The notes beneath the pieces are model-generated. The model had not been told where the DNA came from, made no database searches, and saw nothing but the letters and a program-made list of their open reading frames with translations. The translations under genes were made by a program, and so were the position numbers. DNA of 29,369 nt from the NCBI RefSeq assembly GCF_035688975.1, contig NZ_DASSMH010000062.1, positions 1 to 29,369 of the forward strand, in the 5' to 3' direction. Positions 23,109 through 29,369 of the stretch are shown here, in pieces. The stretch comes from CALMNV01 sp035688975 (GTDB lineage Bacteria > Actinomycetota > Actinomycetes > Actinomycetales > Dermatophilaceae). Every line of letters starts with the position of its first letter. Position 1 is the stretch's first letter.

Positions 23109-23916
23109 GTTCTACCCGCCGTCCACGCCCCGCGCCGTCGAGGGCGGCATCGTCGCCCGCAGCAAGCGTGGCGCCATCGCCCAGCACTGGTGGTCGAAGC
23201 GGTTCATCACCGTGCTCGAGGGCATGGGTCTGGGCAGCCGCCTGCAGCGGGGGCGGACGTATGCCCGCAAGGGCCAGGTCGTCTCCCTCGAGATCGAGGC
23301 CGGCTCCGTCGCCGCGCAGGTGCAGGGCAGTCGGGCCCGGCCCTACCGCGTGCGCATCGGCGCGAGCGCCTTCGGCAAAGCCGAGTGGGCCCAGATCGAA
23401 CGGCAGCTCGCGGGCAACGCGTGGTATCTCGCCAACCTCCTGGCCGGGGAGATGCCCGACGACATCGAGGACGTCTTCACCGGAATCGGCCTGTCGCTCT
23501 TCCCCACCAGCGCGTCAGATCTGTCCCTGGACTGCTCCTGCCCCGACTGGGAGGTGCCGTGCAAGCACCTCGCCGCAACCTTCTACCTGTTGGCCGAGTC
23601 CTTCGACGAGGACCCGTTCCGGATCCTTGCCTGGCGCGGCCGGCACCGTGACGACCTGCTCGGCAACCTGCACGCGGCGCGCACCGACAGCCCCCGAGGC
23701 ACCGACGACCCGCTCGCCGCCGGCCCGCCGCTGGAGAGCCTCCTGGGCAGCTTCTTTGCGCCCCAGGGCCCGGTGCACCGGTCACGCTCGAGCGCTCAGT
23801 CACGAGCGTCGCTCCTCGACCAGCTGCCCCCAGTCGAGGTCGCCGTGCGCGGACGCACCCTGCCCGACCTGTTGCGCCCCGCCTATGAGAGCCGGGCGGC
23901 GCCCGGCGAGGCCTGA
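23101..23916 (+). CDS. SWIM zinc-finger protein (partner of SNF2 helicase)
   Basis: A 271-residue protein with a SWIM zinc-binding domain: LDCSCPDWEVPCKHLAA gives the CxC-x(n)-CxH pattern near residues 142-155. The N-terminal part (RGAIAQHWWSKRFITVLEG, then a beta-rich SLEIEAGSVAAQVQGS) is typical of the SWIM proteins encoded beside bacterial SNF2 helicases. The region after residue 195 is Ser/Pro/Arg-rich and probably flexible. The ATG lies inside the end of the helicase gene (ATGACTAG, 8-base overlap), so the pair is translationally coupled. SWIM domains bind DNA or proteins, suggesting a targeting subunit. The precise process is unknown. Confidence 0.9.
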   Translation: MTRFYPPSTPRAVEGGIVARSKRGAIAQHWWSKRFITVLEGMGLGSRLQRGRTYARKGQVVSLEIEAGSVAAQVQGSRARPYRVRIGASAFGKAEWAQIERQLAGNAWYLANLLAGEMPDDIEDVFTGIGLSLFPTSASDLSLDCSCPDWEVPCKHLAATFYLLAESFDEDPFRILAWRGRHRDDLLGNLHAARTDSPRGTDDPLAAGPPLESLLGSFFAPQGPVHRSRSSAQSRASLLDQLPPVEVAVRGRTLPDLLRPAYESRAAPGEA

Positions 23917-24051
23917 CCGTACTCTGGCGCCTGACTATGACCTGCCGGTCCCCGGTGCCGGCTCGTCGGCGCCAGCCCGACATCGGCGCGACGAGGCTCG
24001 CCCGCTCGCCCCTCGTCCTCCGGCCAGGCTGCACCGCATCCCCACGCAGGC

Positions 24052-24068
24052 GCCCAGGCCGCCTGGGC
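24052..24068. terminator. Compact inverted repeat between convergent genes
   Basis: GCCCAGGC (24052-24059) and GCCTGGGC (24061-24068) are exact reverse complements with one base between, lying 8 bases beyond the stop of the GntR-type gene and in the gap after the SWIM gene. It would fold with a small loop from inner bases. No T-run is present. Confidence 0.35.
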
Positions 24069-24075
24069 AGCTCGG

Positions 24076-24732
24076 CTATGCCGTGGCGTAGAGCTCCGCG
24101 GCGACGGCCATGTGCTCGTCGACCACGGCCACGGCAGCGGCCACGTCGCCCCGCTCGATGGCGTCGACGATGGGGGCATGCCGGTCCCGGGACATGATGC
24201 CCGGCAGCTGCTCGACGTCATGGCTCATGATGGCCACCCGGATGCGGCCCTCGAGGTGGCGCCAGCTCTCGACGAGCATGGGGTTGCCGGCCAGCTCGCA
24301 CAGCAGCAGATGGAAGCCGAGGTCGGCCTCGACCCGCTCGGCGAAGCCGCCGCTGCCCTCGGAGAGCCGCGCGAGCGCCGCCCGGAGCGTCGTCACCGCG
24401 ACGTCGCGCTCGGGCGACCCGATGATGGTGGCGACGGCGAGTCCCTCGAGTGCGGCCCGCACCTGGTAGAGGCCGCGAACCTCCTTGGGGCTCAAGGTGT
24501 TCACCCTCAGCATGCCCCGCTGCCCGGCGACGACCAGGCCCTCCTGCTGGAGGTGGCGAAGCGCCTCGCGGACCGTGCCCCGGCTGATCCCCAGGCGGGC
24601 AGAGAGCTCGACCTCGCCGAGGTGGTCGCCCGGGCGGTACTGCCCCGAGGTGATCGCCCCCCGCAGCGCCTGCAGCGCCCGCTCTCGCAGGGTGCTGCGG
24701 TCAAGGTTGGGCAGCGGTTCGACGGTGGACAA
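24076..24732 (-). CDS. GntR-family regulator with FCD ligand domain
   Basis: A 218-residue regulator. The winged helix is near the N-terminus: LRERALQALRGAITSG, then GDHLGEVELSARLGISRGTVREALRHLQQEGLV, the FadR-type signature. The C-terminal FCD all-helical domain contains VRGLYQVRAALEGLAV, FHLLLCELAGNPMLVESW and a final helix with VVDEHMAVAAEL; the FCD metal/ligand Asp and His positions are in DLGFHLLL and DEHM. I chose the TTG at 24732 because GGAGGAGGAGAGG lies just upstream; in-frame ATGs at 24762 and 24846 would translate through that ribosome site. It is divergent from the MHS transporter and likely controls the transporter/transketolase cluster. FCD ligands are usually organic acids; the identity is unknown. 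Confidence 0.9.
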   Translation of the reverse strand: MSTVEPLPNLDRSTLRERALQALRGAITSGQYRPGDHLGEVELSARLGISRGTVREALRHLQQEGLVVAGQRGMLRVNTLSPKEVRGLYQVRAALEGLAVATIIGSPERDVAVTTLRAALARLSEGSGGFAERVEADLGFHLLLCELAGNPMLVESWRHLEGRIRVAIMSHDVEQLPGIMSRDRHAPIVDAIERGDVAAAVAVVDEHMAVAAELYATA

Positions 24733-24839
24733 CGGGCCTCTCCTCCTCCACGACCGCTCCATCCTAGCGACGACTCTCGACTGGCGACTGTCAACAGGCG
24801 CCCCGTATGCCGCCGGCCACGGCTCCGCGGCATACGGGC

Positions 24840-24885
24840 TTGACACGCCCGGGCGCCTCAGTCACTCTTAACTCCTGAGTGTTAA
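24840..24885. promoter_or_regulatory. Divergent control region with TTAAC/GTTAA palindrome
   Basis: TTGACA (24840-24845) on the plus strand is a good -35 candidate for the transporter, though no strong -10 is spaced properly. TTAAC (24868-24872) and GTTAA (24881-24885) form a palindrome with an 8-base centre, followed by a second GTTAAC (24881-24886). It lies between the GntR regulator and the transporter and is a candidate operator. Confidence 0.45.
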
Positions 24886-24985
24886 CAGTCAACATAGCGG
24901 TCGCGGGCGGCCCGTCGGCCGAGGACGCTCGCACCACGTCGCAGCGCCAGGACCTTCTCAACGTCGAGATACGGAGCAAACAGCA

Positions 24986-26419
24986 ATGGCCCGAGAGCAC
25001 CCCCTCCCCGAACCGCCCCTGAGCCAGGTGGCCCAGTGGCACCCGGTCGAGGGCACGCCGATGAAGAAGCGGGTTGCCATCGGCACCTCCGTCGGCGCGA
25101 CCATCGAGACCTACGACTTCATCGGGTTCGGCACCGCCGCGGCCCTCTACTTCAACCACGCGTTCTTCCCCGCGAGCGACCCCCTCTCGGGCACCCTGCT
25201 GTCCTTTGCCACCCTGGGGATCGGCTTCGCCGTCCGCCCGCTCGGCGGGATCGTCGGCGGCTACCTCGGCGACCGGATCGGGCGCAAGCCGGTCCTCGTC
25301 GGCTCGCTGCTGCTCATGGGCATCGCCACCGTGATGATCGGGCTGCTGCCCACCTACCAGCAGGTGGGAGTCTGGGCGGGCATCCTGCTCGTCGCCGTCC
25401 GCGTCATCCAGGGGCTCGCCTTCGGCGCCGAGTGGGGCGGCGCGATCCTCATGTGCTTCGAGCACGCGCCGTGGCGCAGACGCGGCCTCTACACCGGCAT
25501 CACCCAGGCCGGGTTCCCGGTGGGGCTGCTGCTGGCCAACCTCGCCTTCCTCGCGAGCGTCCCGCTGGGCGGCGAGTGGGCCTGGCGGGTGCCCTTCCTG
25601 CTCAGCTCCGTGCTCATCGTCGTGGGCATCATCATCCGGCTCAAGGTCGAAGAGTCGCCGGAGTTCGAGGAGCTCAAGGAGGAGGGCGAGATCGCCAAGA
25701 ACCCCCTCAGCGAGGTCATCCGGGACGACTGGCGCACCATCCTGCGCGCCTTCTGCCTCCGCGTCGCCGAGACCGCCGGGTATGCCGTGTCGGTGACCTT
25801 CATGCTCTCCTACCTGGCCAGCGAGAAGCTCGCCGGCCGCTCGGTCAGCCTCACCGGGCTGCTCATCGCCGCCGCGCTGGGGATCGGCGCCACGATCGGG
25901 TGGGGCGCGCTCACCGACCGGGTCGGCCGTCGACCCGTCTACCTCGTCGGCACGGCGCTCACGCTGCTGTGGGGCGTCCCGCTCTTCCTCCTCGTCAACA
26001 CCGGCGCCGCGACCGCGATCGTGCTCGCCTTCGTCGTCAGCTACGCGGTGTGCCAGAACTGCCTCGCCGGCGTCCAGGGAGCCTGGTTCTCCGAGCTCTT
26101 CCACGCCCGCACCCGGACCACCGGCGCGTCCCTGGCCTACCAGCTGTCGGCCGTCGTGTCCGGCTTCACCCCGCTCGTCGGCACCGCGCTCTATGTGGCC
26201 GTCGGTTGGGTCGGGCCGGCGCTGCTGCTAAGCGGCTACGGCCTGCTGGGGCTCCTCGCGACCCTGTTCACGAAGGAGACCTGGGGCGCCGCGGAGCGCG
26301 AGGAGGTCGCCGTCACCGAGCGCGCCGCCCGCGCCGGCACCGGGCACGGCAGTGCCGCCCGGTCCGGAAACGCCACCGGGTCGGCGGCTCCCGCCTCCGG
26401 CACCTCCCTCGCCCGATGA
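24986..26419 (+). CDS. MFS transporter, metabolite:H+ symporter (MHS) family
   Basis: A 477-residue inner-membrane symporter with about 12 predicted membrane segments. MHS-family features are GTSVGATIETYDFIGFG in the first segment with its Glu and Asp, RPLGGIVGGYLGDRIGRKPV in the loop 2-3 (the MFS GxxxDRxGRR signature), its repeat in ALTDRVGRRPVYLVG, and VRVIQGLAFGAEWGGA in segment 4. Relatives (ShiA, ProP, KgtP, citrate permeases) import carboxylates, osmolytes or polar metabolites with protons. The ATG at 24986 has GGAG about 9 bases upstream; an internal ATG at 25061 (MKKRVAIG) is possible. The C-terminal 40 residues are hydrophilic and low complexity. It lies 33 bases before the transketolase genes and is probably their substrate importer. 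Confidence 0.92.
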   Translation: MAREHPLPEPPLSQVAQWHPVEGTPMKKRVAIGTSVGATIETYDFIGFGTAAALYFNHAFFPASDPLSGTLLSFATLGIGFAVRPLGGIVGGYLGDRIGRKPVLVGSLLLMGIATVMIGLLPTYQQVGVWAGILLVAVRVIQGLAFGAEWGGAILMCFEHAPWRRRGLYTGITQAGFPVGLLLANLAFLASVPLGGEWAWRVPFLLSSVLIVVGIIIRLKVEESPEFEELKEEGEIAKNPLSEVIRDDWRTILRAFCLRVAETAGYAVSVTFMLSYLASEKLAGRSVSLTGLLIAAALGIGATIGWGALTDRVGRRPVYLVGTALTLLWGVPLFLLVNTGAATAIVLAFVVSYAVCQNCLAGVQGAWFSELFHARTRTTGASLAYQLSAVVSGFTPLVGTALYVAVGWVGPALLLSGYGLLGLLATLFTKETWGAAEREEVAVTERAARAGTGHGSAARSGNATGSAAPASGTSLAR

Positions 26420-26452
26420 CCGGCGCCGCCACCAACGAGAGGAAGTGACGCC

Positions 26453-27331
26453 ATGACGTCCCTCGACACGCACGAGGCTGCCTCGCCAGCCGCAGCTCCG
26501 GCCGAGGAGCGGATCGAGCGGCTCAAGGCCGCAGCCGGCCGCATCCGGGGCTACGCCCTCCACATGGGGGAGGTGCAGGGCCAGGGCTACATCGGGCAGG
26601 CGCTCGGCGTCGCCGACGTCCTCGCCGTCGTGTACGCCGACCAGCTGCGGCACCGCGCGAAGGACCCGCACTGGGAGGACCGCGACCGGTTCCTGCTCTC
26701 CATCGGGCACTACGCCATCGCCCTGTATGCCGCGCTCGCCGAGGCCGGCACGATCCCGGTGGACGAGCTCGACACCTACGGGTCGGACGACTCACGCCTG
26801 CCCATGTCGGGGATGGCCAGCTACACCCCCGGGATGGAGATCTCCGGGGGCTCGCTCGGCCACGGCCTCACCGTGGCGACGGGGATGGCCCTCGGGCTGC
26901 GCCACCTCGGCAACCCGGCCCGCGTGTTCAACCTGCTGTCCGACGGGGAGCTGGACGAGGGGTCAACCTGGGAGGCGGCGATGGCCTGCGCCCACCACGG
27001 CCTCGACAACGTCACCGCCATCGTGGACGTCAACGCCCTCCAGGCCGACGGCCCAACCGCCGGCGTCCTGCGCACCGAGCCTGTGCTCGACAAGTGGGAA
27101 GCCTTCGGCTGGAAGGCGATACGCGTCGACGGCAACGACATCCCCGCCCTGGTGGCCGCCTTCGACGAGCTGCGGGAGCACCGGGGCTCCCCGTCGGTGC
27201 TCATCTGCGACACCCGCATCGGCTACGGCGTGCCCCTCCTCATGGAGCGCGAGAAGGCGCACTTCATGCGCGTGGAGGAGCACGAATGGCAGATCACCCG
27301 TGCACAGCTTCAGGAAGGGCTCTCCCGATGA
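26453..27331 (+). CDS. Transketolase, N-terminal subunit
   Basis: A 292-residue half-transketolase carrying the TPP pyrophosphate domain. Visible are GQGYIGQALGVADVLAVVY, SIGHYAIALYAAL, GSLGHGLTVATGMALGLR and the cofactor motif NLLSDGELDEGSTWEAAM with IVDVNALQADG. The classical GDG is SDG here, which retains the metal-binding Asp and the downstream Asn. Together with the next gene it forms a complete transketolase that transfers a two-carbon ketol unit. AGAGGAAG lies 6 bases before the ATG. The stop overlaps the C-terminal subunit start (ATGA). Linkage with an SDR and an FGGY kinase suggests a dedicated catabolic enzyme, such as the two-subunit apulose-4-phosphate transketolase, rather than the housekeeping pentose-phosphate one. 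Confidence 0.9.
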   Translation: MTSLDTHEAASPAAAPAEERIERLKAAAGRIRGYALHMGEVQGQGYIGQALGVADVLAVVYADQLRHRAKDPHWEDRDRFLLSIGHYAIALYAALAEAGTIPVDELDTYGSDDSRLPMSGMASYTPGMEISGGSLGHGLTVATGMALGLRHLGNPARVFNLLSDGELDEGSTWEAAMACAHHGLDNVTAIVDVNALQADGPTAGVLRTEPVLDKWEAFGWKAIRVDGNDIPALVAAFDELREHRGSPSVLICDTRIGYGVPLLMEREKAHFMRVEEHEWQITRAQLQEGLSR

Positions 27332-28350
27332 CCGCCACCCAGACCCCCGTCTCGGCGGGCACGGCCCGCCCCGGGCCTGCCAGGCTGAAGACGTCGGCGA
27401 TGATCGCGTCCTTCGCCGACGCCGACCAGCGCACCACACCGGCACCCTTCGGGCACGCCCTGGCACAGCTCGCCGAGCAGCGCAGGGAGATCGTCGGGCT
27501 GTCGGCCGACCTGGCGAAGTACACCGACATGCACATCTTCCGTGACCGGCATCCGGACCGGTTCTTCCAGATGGGCATGTCGGAGCAGTCGATGATGGGG
27601 GCAGCGGCGGGCCTCGCGGAGGTCGGCCTGGTGCCGTTCGCCTCCACGTACTCGGTCTTCGCCACCCGCCGTGCCTACGACTTCCTGTGCCTCGACATCG
27701 CCGAGCCCAACCTCAACGTCAACGTGGTCGGCGCCCTGCCCGGGCTCACCACCGGCTACGGGCCAAGTCACCAGGCCACCGAGGACCTCGCCATCCTTCG
27801 CGGCTGCCCCAACCTCACCATCGTCGACCCCTGCGACGCCGTCGACATCGAGCAGGCTGTGCCGCAGCTCGCCGACCATGCCGGACCCACCTATCTCAGG
27901 CTGCTGCGCGGAGCGGTCCCCCGGGTGCTCGACGAGTACAACTACCGGTTCCAGCTCGGCAAGGCGGCCGAGCTGCGCACCGGACGTGACGTGGTGCTCA
28001 TCTCGACCGGCCTGATGACCATGCGCGCCCTGCAGGCAGCCGCCCGGCTGGAGGCCGACGGCGTCGACGTCGCCGTGCTGCACGTGCCAACCATCAAGCC
28101 GCTCGACACGGCGGCGATCATCGCCGCCTCGCGCACCGACCGGCTCGTCGTGACCCTCGAGAACCACACCATCGTCGGCGGCCTCGCCGAGTCGGTCGCG
28201 TCCACCCTCGCCTTCGCCGGCGTCGGCACCCGCGTCCTGCCCATCGCCCTGCCCGACGAGTTCCTCGCCGCCGGGGCACTGCCCACGCTCCACGACCGCT
28301 ACGGCCTCTCGACCGACGCCGTCGTGGCCAAGGTCAGGGCCTCCCTGTAG
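27328..28350 (+). CDS. Transketolase, C-terminal subunit
   Basis: A 340-residue partner subunit with the pyrimidine-binding and C-terminal transketolase domains. The TPP-activating Glu is in QMGMSEQSMMGAAAGLAE (near residue 86). VPFASTYSVFATRRAYDF, GYGPSHQATEDLAILR and the C-terminal VLISTGLMTMRALQAA and VVTLENHTIVGGLAE blocks follow in the usual order. The first 20 residues are Thr/Pro/Ala-rich and probably disordered. The start overlaps the stop of the N-terminal subunit (ATGA), as expected for equimolar subunits of one active site. The SDR gene begins 54 bases downstream with its own ribosome site. The acceptor and donor are not deducible from the sequence. Confidence 0.92.
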   Translation: MTATQTPVSAGTARPGPARLKTSAMIASFADADQRTTPAPFGHALAQLAEQRREIVGLSADLAKYTDMHIFRDRHPDRFFQMGMSEQSMMGAAAGLAEVGLVPFASTYSVFATRRAYDFLCLDIAEPNLNVNVVGALPGLTTGYGPSHQATEDLAILRGCPNLTIVDPCDAVDIEQAVPQLADHAGPTYLRLLRGAVPRVLDEYNYRFQLGKAAELRTGRDVVLISTGLMTMRALQAAARLEADGVDVAVLHVPTIKPLDTAAIIAASRTDRLVVTLENHTIVGGLAESVASTLAFAGVGTRVLPIALPDEFLAAGALPTLHDRYGLSTDAVVAKVRASL

Positions 28351-28404
28351 CAACCCGACTCCCAGCGAGTCTGACGAACCATCCACTCCCAGAAGGATCT
28401 TCCC

Positions 28405-29169
28405 ATGTCTGTCTCTGACCTGACCGCAGTCGTCACCGGCGCCGGCTCCACCCGCGGCATCGGGCGCGCCACCGCGCACGCCCTCGCCGCTGCCGGCTGG
28501 AACGTCGCCATCCTCGACCTCGACGAGGCGAGCGCCAAGGACGCCGCCCACGACGTGTCCCAAAGGAGCGACGCCCAGGCCTGGGGCCTCGGCTGCGACG
28601 TCACCGACGAGGCGTCCGTCGAGGCCGCCCTTGCCGTCCTGGCCGGCACCGGCACTCCGCCCGTCGGCGCCTTGGTCAACAACGCCGGCATCACCTCCCC
28701 CACCCCGTTCCTCGAGGTGAGCGGAGCGGAGTGGGACCGCATCTTCGCGGTGAACGTGCGCGGGGCCTACAACCTCACCCGACGCGTCGCCCCCGGCATG
28801 GCCGAGCGCGGCTTCGGCCGCATCGTGTTCCTGTCATCGGTCTCCGCCGAGCGCGGCGGCGGCGTGTTCGGCGGCGTGGCCTACTCCGCGGCGAAGGCGG
28901 CGCAGCTCGGCTTCGCCAAGGCGCTCGCGCGCGAGATCGGCGCGAGCGGGGTGACCGTCAACTCCGTCGCCCCCGGCCTGATCGACACCGACATCACCGG
29001 CGGCGCGCTCGAGGGTGAGCGCAAGGACCAGCTCGTGGCCGGCATTCCCGTCGGCCGCACCGGCAACGTCAGCGACGTCGCCGACCTCGTCACCTACCTC
29101 TGCCGCGAGGAGTCCGGCTACATCACCGGCGCGACGTATGACGTCAACGGCGGCTCCCACATGCACTGA
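28405..29169 (+). CDS. Short-chain dehydrogenase/reductase (SDR)
   Basis: A 254-residue classical SDR. The cofactor loop is VVTGAGSTRGIGRAT with an inserted Thr-Arg, then LDLDEAS (an Asp after the second strand, favouring NAD(H)), NNAGITSP, the catalytic Ser in LSSVSAERGG, the YSAAK Tyr/Lys pair, and the late VNSVAPGLIDTDI and ITGATYDVNGGSHMH. AGAAGGA precedes the ATG by 7 bases. It follows the transketolase subunits in the same direction and ends before a strong hairpin, so it is probably the last gene of that operon. A role oxidising a polyol to a ketose for phosphorylation and transketolase cleavage is inferred from the downstream kinase. Confidence 0.92.
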   Translation: MSVSDLTAVVTGAGSTRGIGRATAHALAAAGWNVAILDLDEASAKDAAHDVSQRSDAQAWGLGCDVTDEASVEAALAVLAGTGTPPVGALVNNAGITSPTPFLEVSGAEWDRIFAVNVRGAYNLTRRVAPGMAERGFGRIVFLSSVSAERGGGVFGGVAYSAAKAAQLGFAKALAREIGASGVTVNSVAPGLIDTDITGGALEGERKDQLVAGIPVGRTGNVSDVADLVTYLCREESGYITGATYDVNGGSHMH

Positions 29170-29178
29170 AGGTCGGCG

Positions 29179-29216
29179 GCAGCCCGTGGGTCGGATCTCC
29201 CGCGCCCACGGGCTGC
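29179..29216 (+). terminator. Strong hairpin terminator after the SDR gene
   Basis: GCAGCCCGTGGG (29179-29190) and CCCACGGGCTGC (29205-29216) are perfect 12-base complements with a 14-base loop, starting 9 bases after the stop codon. There is no T-run, but the stem strength and position fit transcription termination. Confidence 0.7.
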
Positions 29217-29246
29217 TCCGTGGCACGAGCGGCTGGGCTGGAGGGC

Positions 29247-29297
29247 TTGACAGGACCAGGCGTTGGGTTCTACAACTGTTTCCAGCGAAACCCAACG
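29247..29297 (+). promoter_or_regulatory. Promoter with flanking inverted repeat upstream of the kinase gene
   Basis: TTGACA (29247-29252) and TACAAC (29271-29276) are 18 bases apart. CGTTGGGTT (29261-29269) and its exact complement AACCCAACG (29289-29297) bracket the -10 and start site, with a nested GTTTC (29278-29282)/GAAAC (29287-29291) pair. This is a likely repressor operator. Confidence 0.65.
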
Positions 29298-29328
29298 TGA
29301 GATCCAACGATCCTCAACCGGAGCTCCT

Positions 29329-29369
29329 GTGCCACGATCCCTGCTGGCCGGCATCGACGCCGGGACGAC
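29329..29369 (+). CDS. FGGY-family carbohydrate kinase, N-terminal start only
   Basis: Only about 13 codons are inside the window. The GTG at 29329 has GGAG (29320-29323) five bases upstream and reads into LLAGIDAGT, the phosphate-1 loop (DxGT) that opens FGGY sugar kinases such as xylulokinase, glycerol kinase or apulose kinase. The gene continues past the right edge. It has its own promoter and operator-like repeat, and follows the transketolase/SDR operon in the same direction, suggesting the kinase phosphorylates the ketose that the transketolase then cleaves. With so few residues, the family call rests on the motif and start context only. Confidence 0.6.
   Translation, partial: MPRSLLAGIDAGT

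Noticed and set aside
24791..26104. Long minus-strand open frame opposite the MHS transporter
   Set aside because: The Glu/Asp/Gly/Arg-rich translation has no domain signature and is the mirror of a membrane protein gene.
1..29369. CRISPR array, insertion sequence or rRNA genes
   Set aside because: No regularly spaced repeats, no transposase motif and no rRNA-like sequence was seen on either strand.

Overview
The window is GC-rich, densely packed DNA with actinobacterial codon use, GTG/TTG starts and many 4-nt ATGA overlaps. Gene content (CorA, SNF2/SWIM pair, MHS transporter) and scattered TATGCC/GGCATA hexamers suggest a soil-type actinobacterium, possibly Intrasporangiaceae. The taxonomic call is inference.

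Region 1 (1-1264): 3' part of a CorA-type transporter, then tRNA-Phe(GAA) with encoded CCA, a -10-like box and a terminator hairpin.

Region 2 (1265-5465): an accessory island at the 3' end of the tRNA. It holds a frameshifted, truncated tyrosine-recombinase remnant pointing at the tRNA, an Xre/RES toxin-antitoxin pair with a probably leaderless promoter, a 398-aa protein I do not recognise, an HNH nuclease gene broken by one apparent base deletion, a 349-bp gene-free stretch with a long inverted repeat, and a 108-aa unknown protein. No second copy of the tRNA 3' end was found, so the right border is undefined.

Region 3 (5518-17964): a LacI-type regulator divergent from a ten-gene catabolic operon: aldehyde dehydrogenase, IolD, HpcH/HpaI aldolase, Gfo/Idh/MocA dehydrogenase, D-2-hydroxyacid dehydrogenase, SDR, IolG-like dehydrogenase, IolE-like dehydratase, a third Gfo/Idh/MocA protein and a TIM-barrel isomerase. 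IolG, IolE and IolD give the front half of inositol breakdown, but IolB, IolC, IolJ and a CoA-acylating IolA are absent. The other enzymes could form a non-phosphorylating lower half in which a keto-hexarate is split by the HpcH/HpaI aldolase. This is the most interesting system in the window. No transporter lies in the operon.

Region 4 (17990-23916): a thioredoxin-reductase-like flavoprotein, a YefM/YoeB toxin-antitoxin pair with recognisable promoter and operator repeats, and an SNF2 helicase overlapping a SWIM zinc-finger gene.

Region 5 (24076-29369): a GntR/FCD regulator divergent from an MHS-family transporter, followed by a two-subunit transketolase, an SDR dehydrogenase, a strong terminator-like hairpin, and a promoter with inverted repeat for an FGGY-type kinase cut by the right edge. 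Kinase plus split transketolase recalls the apulose-4-phosphate route, suggesting catabolism of an unusual polyol or ketose.
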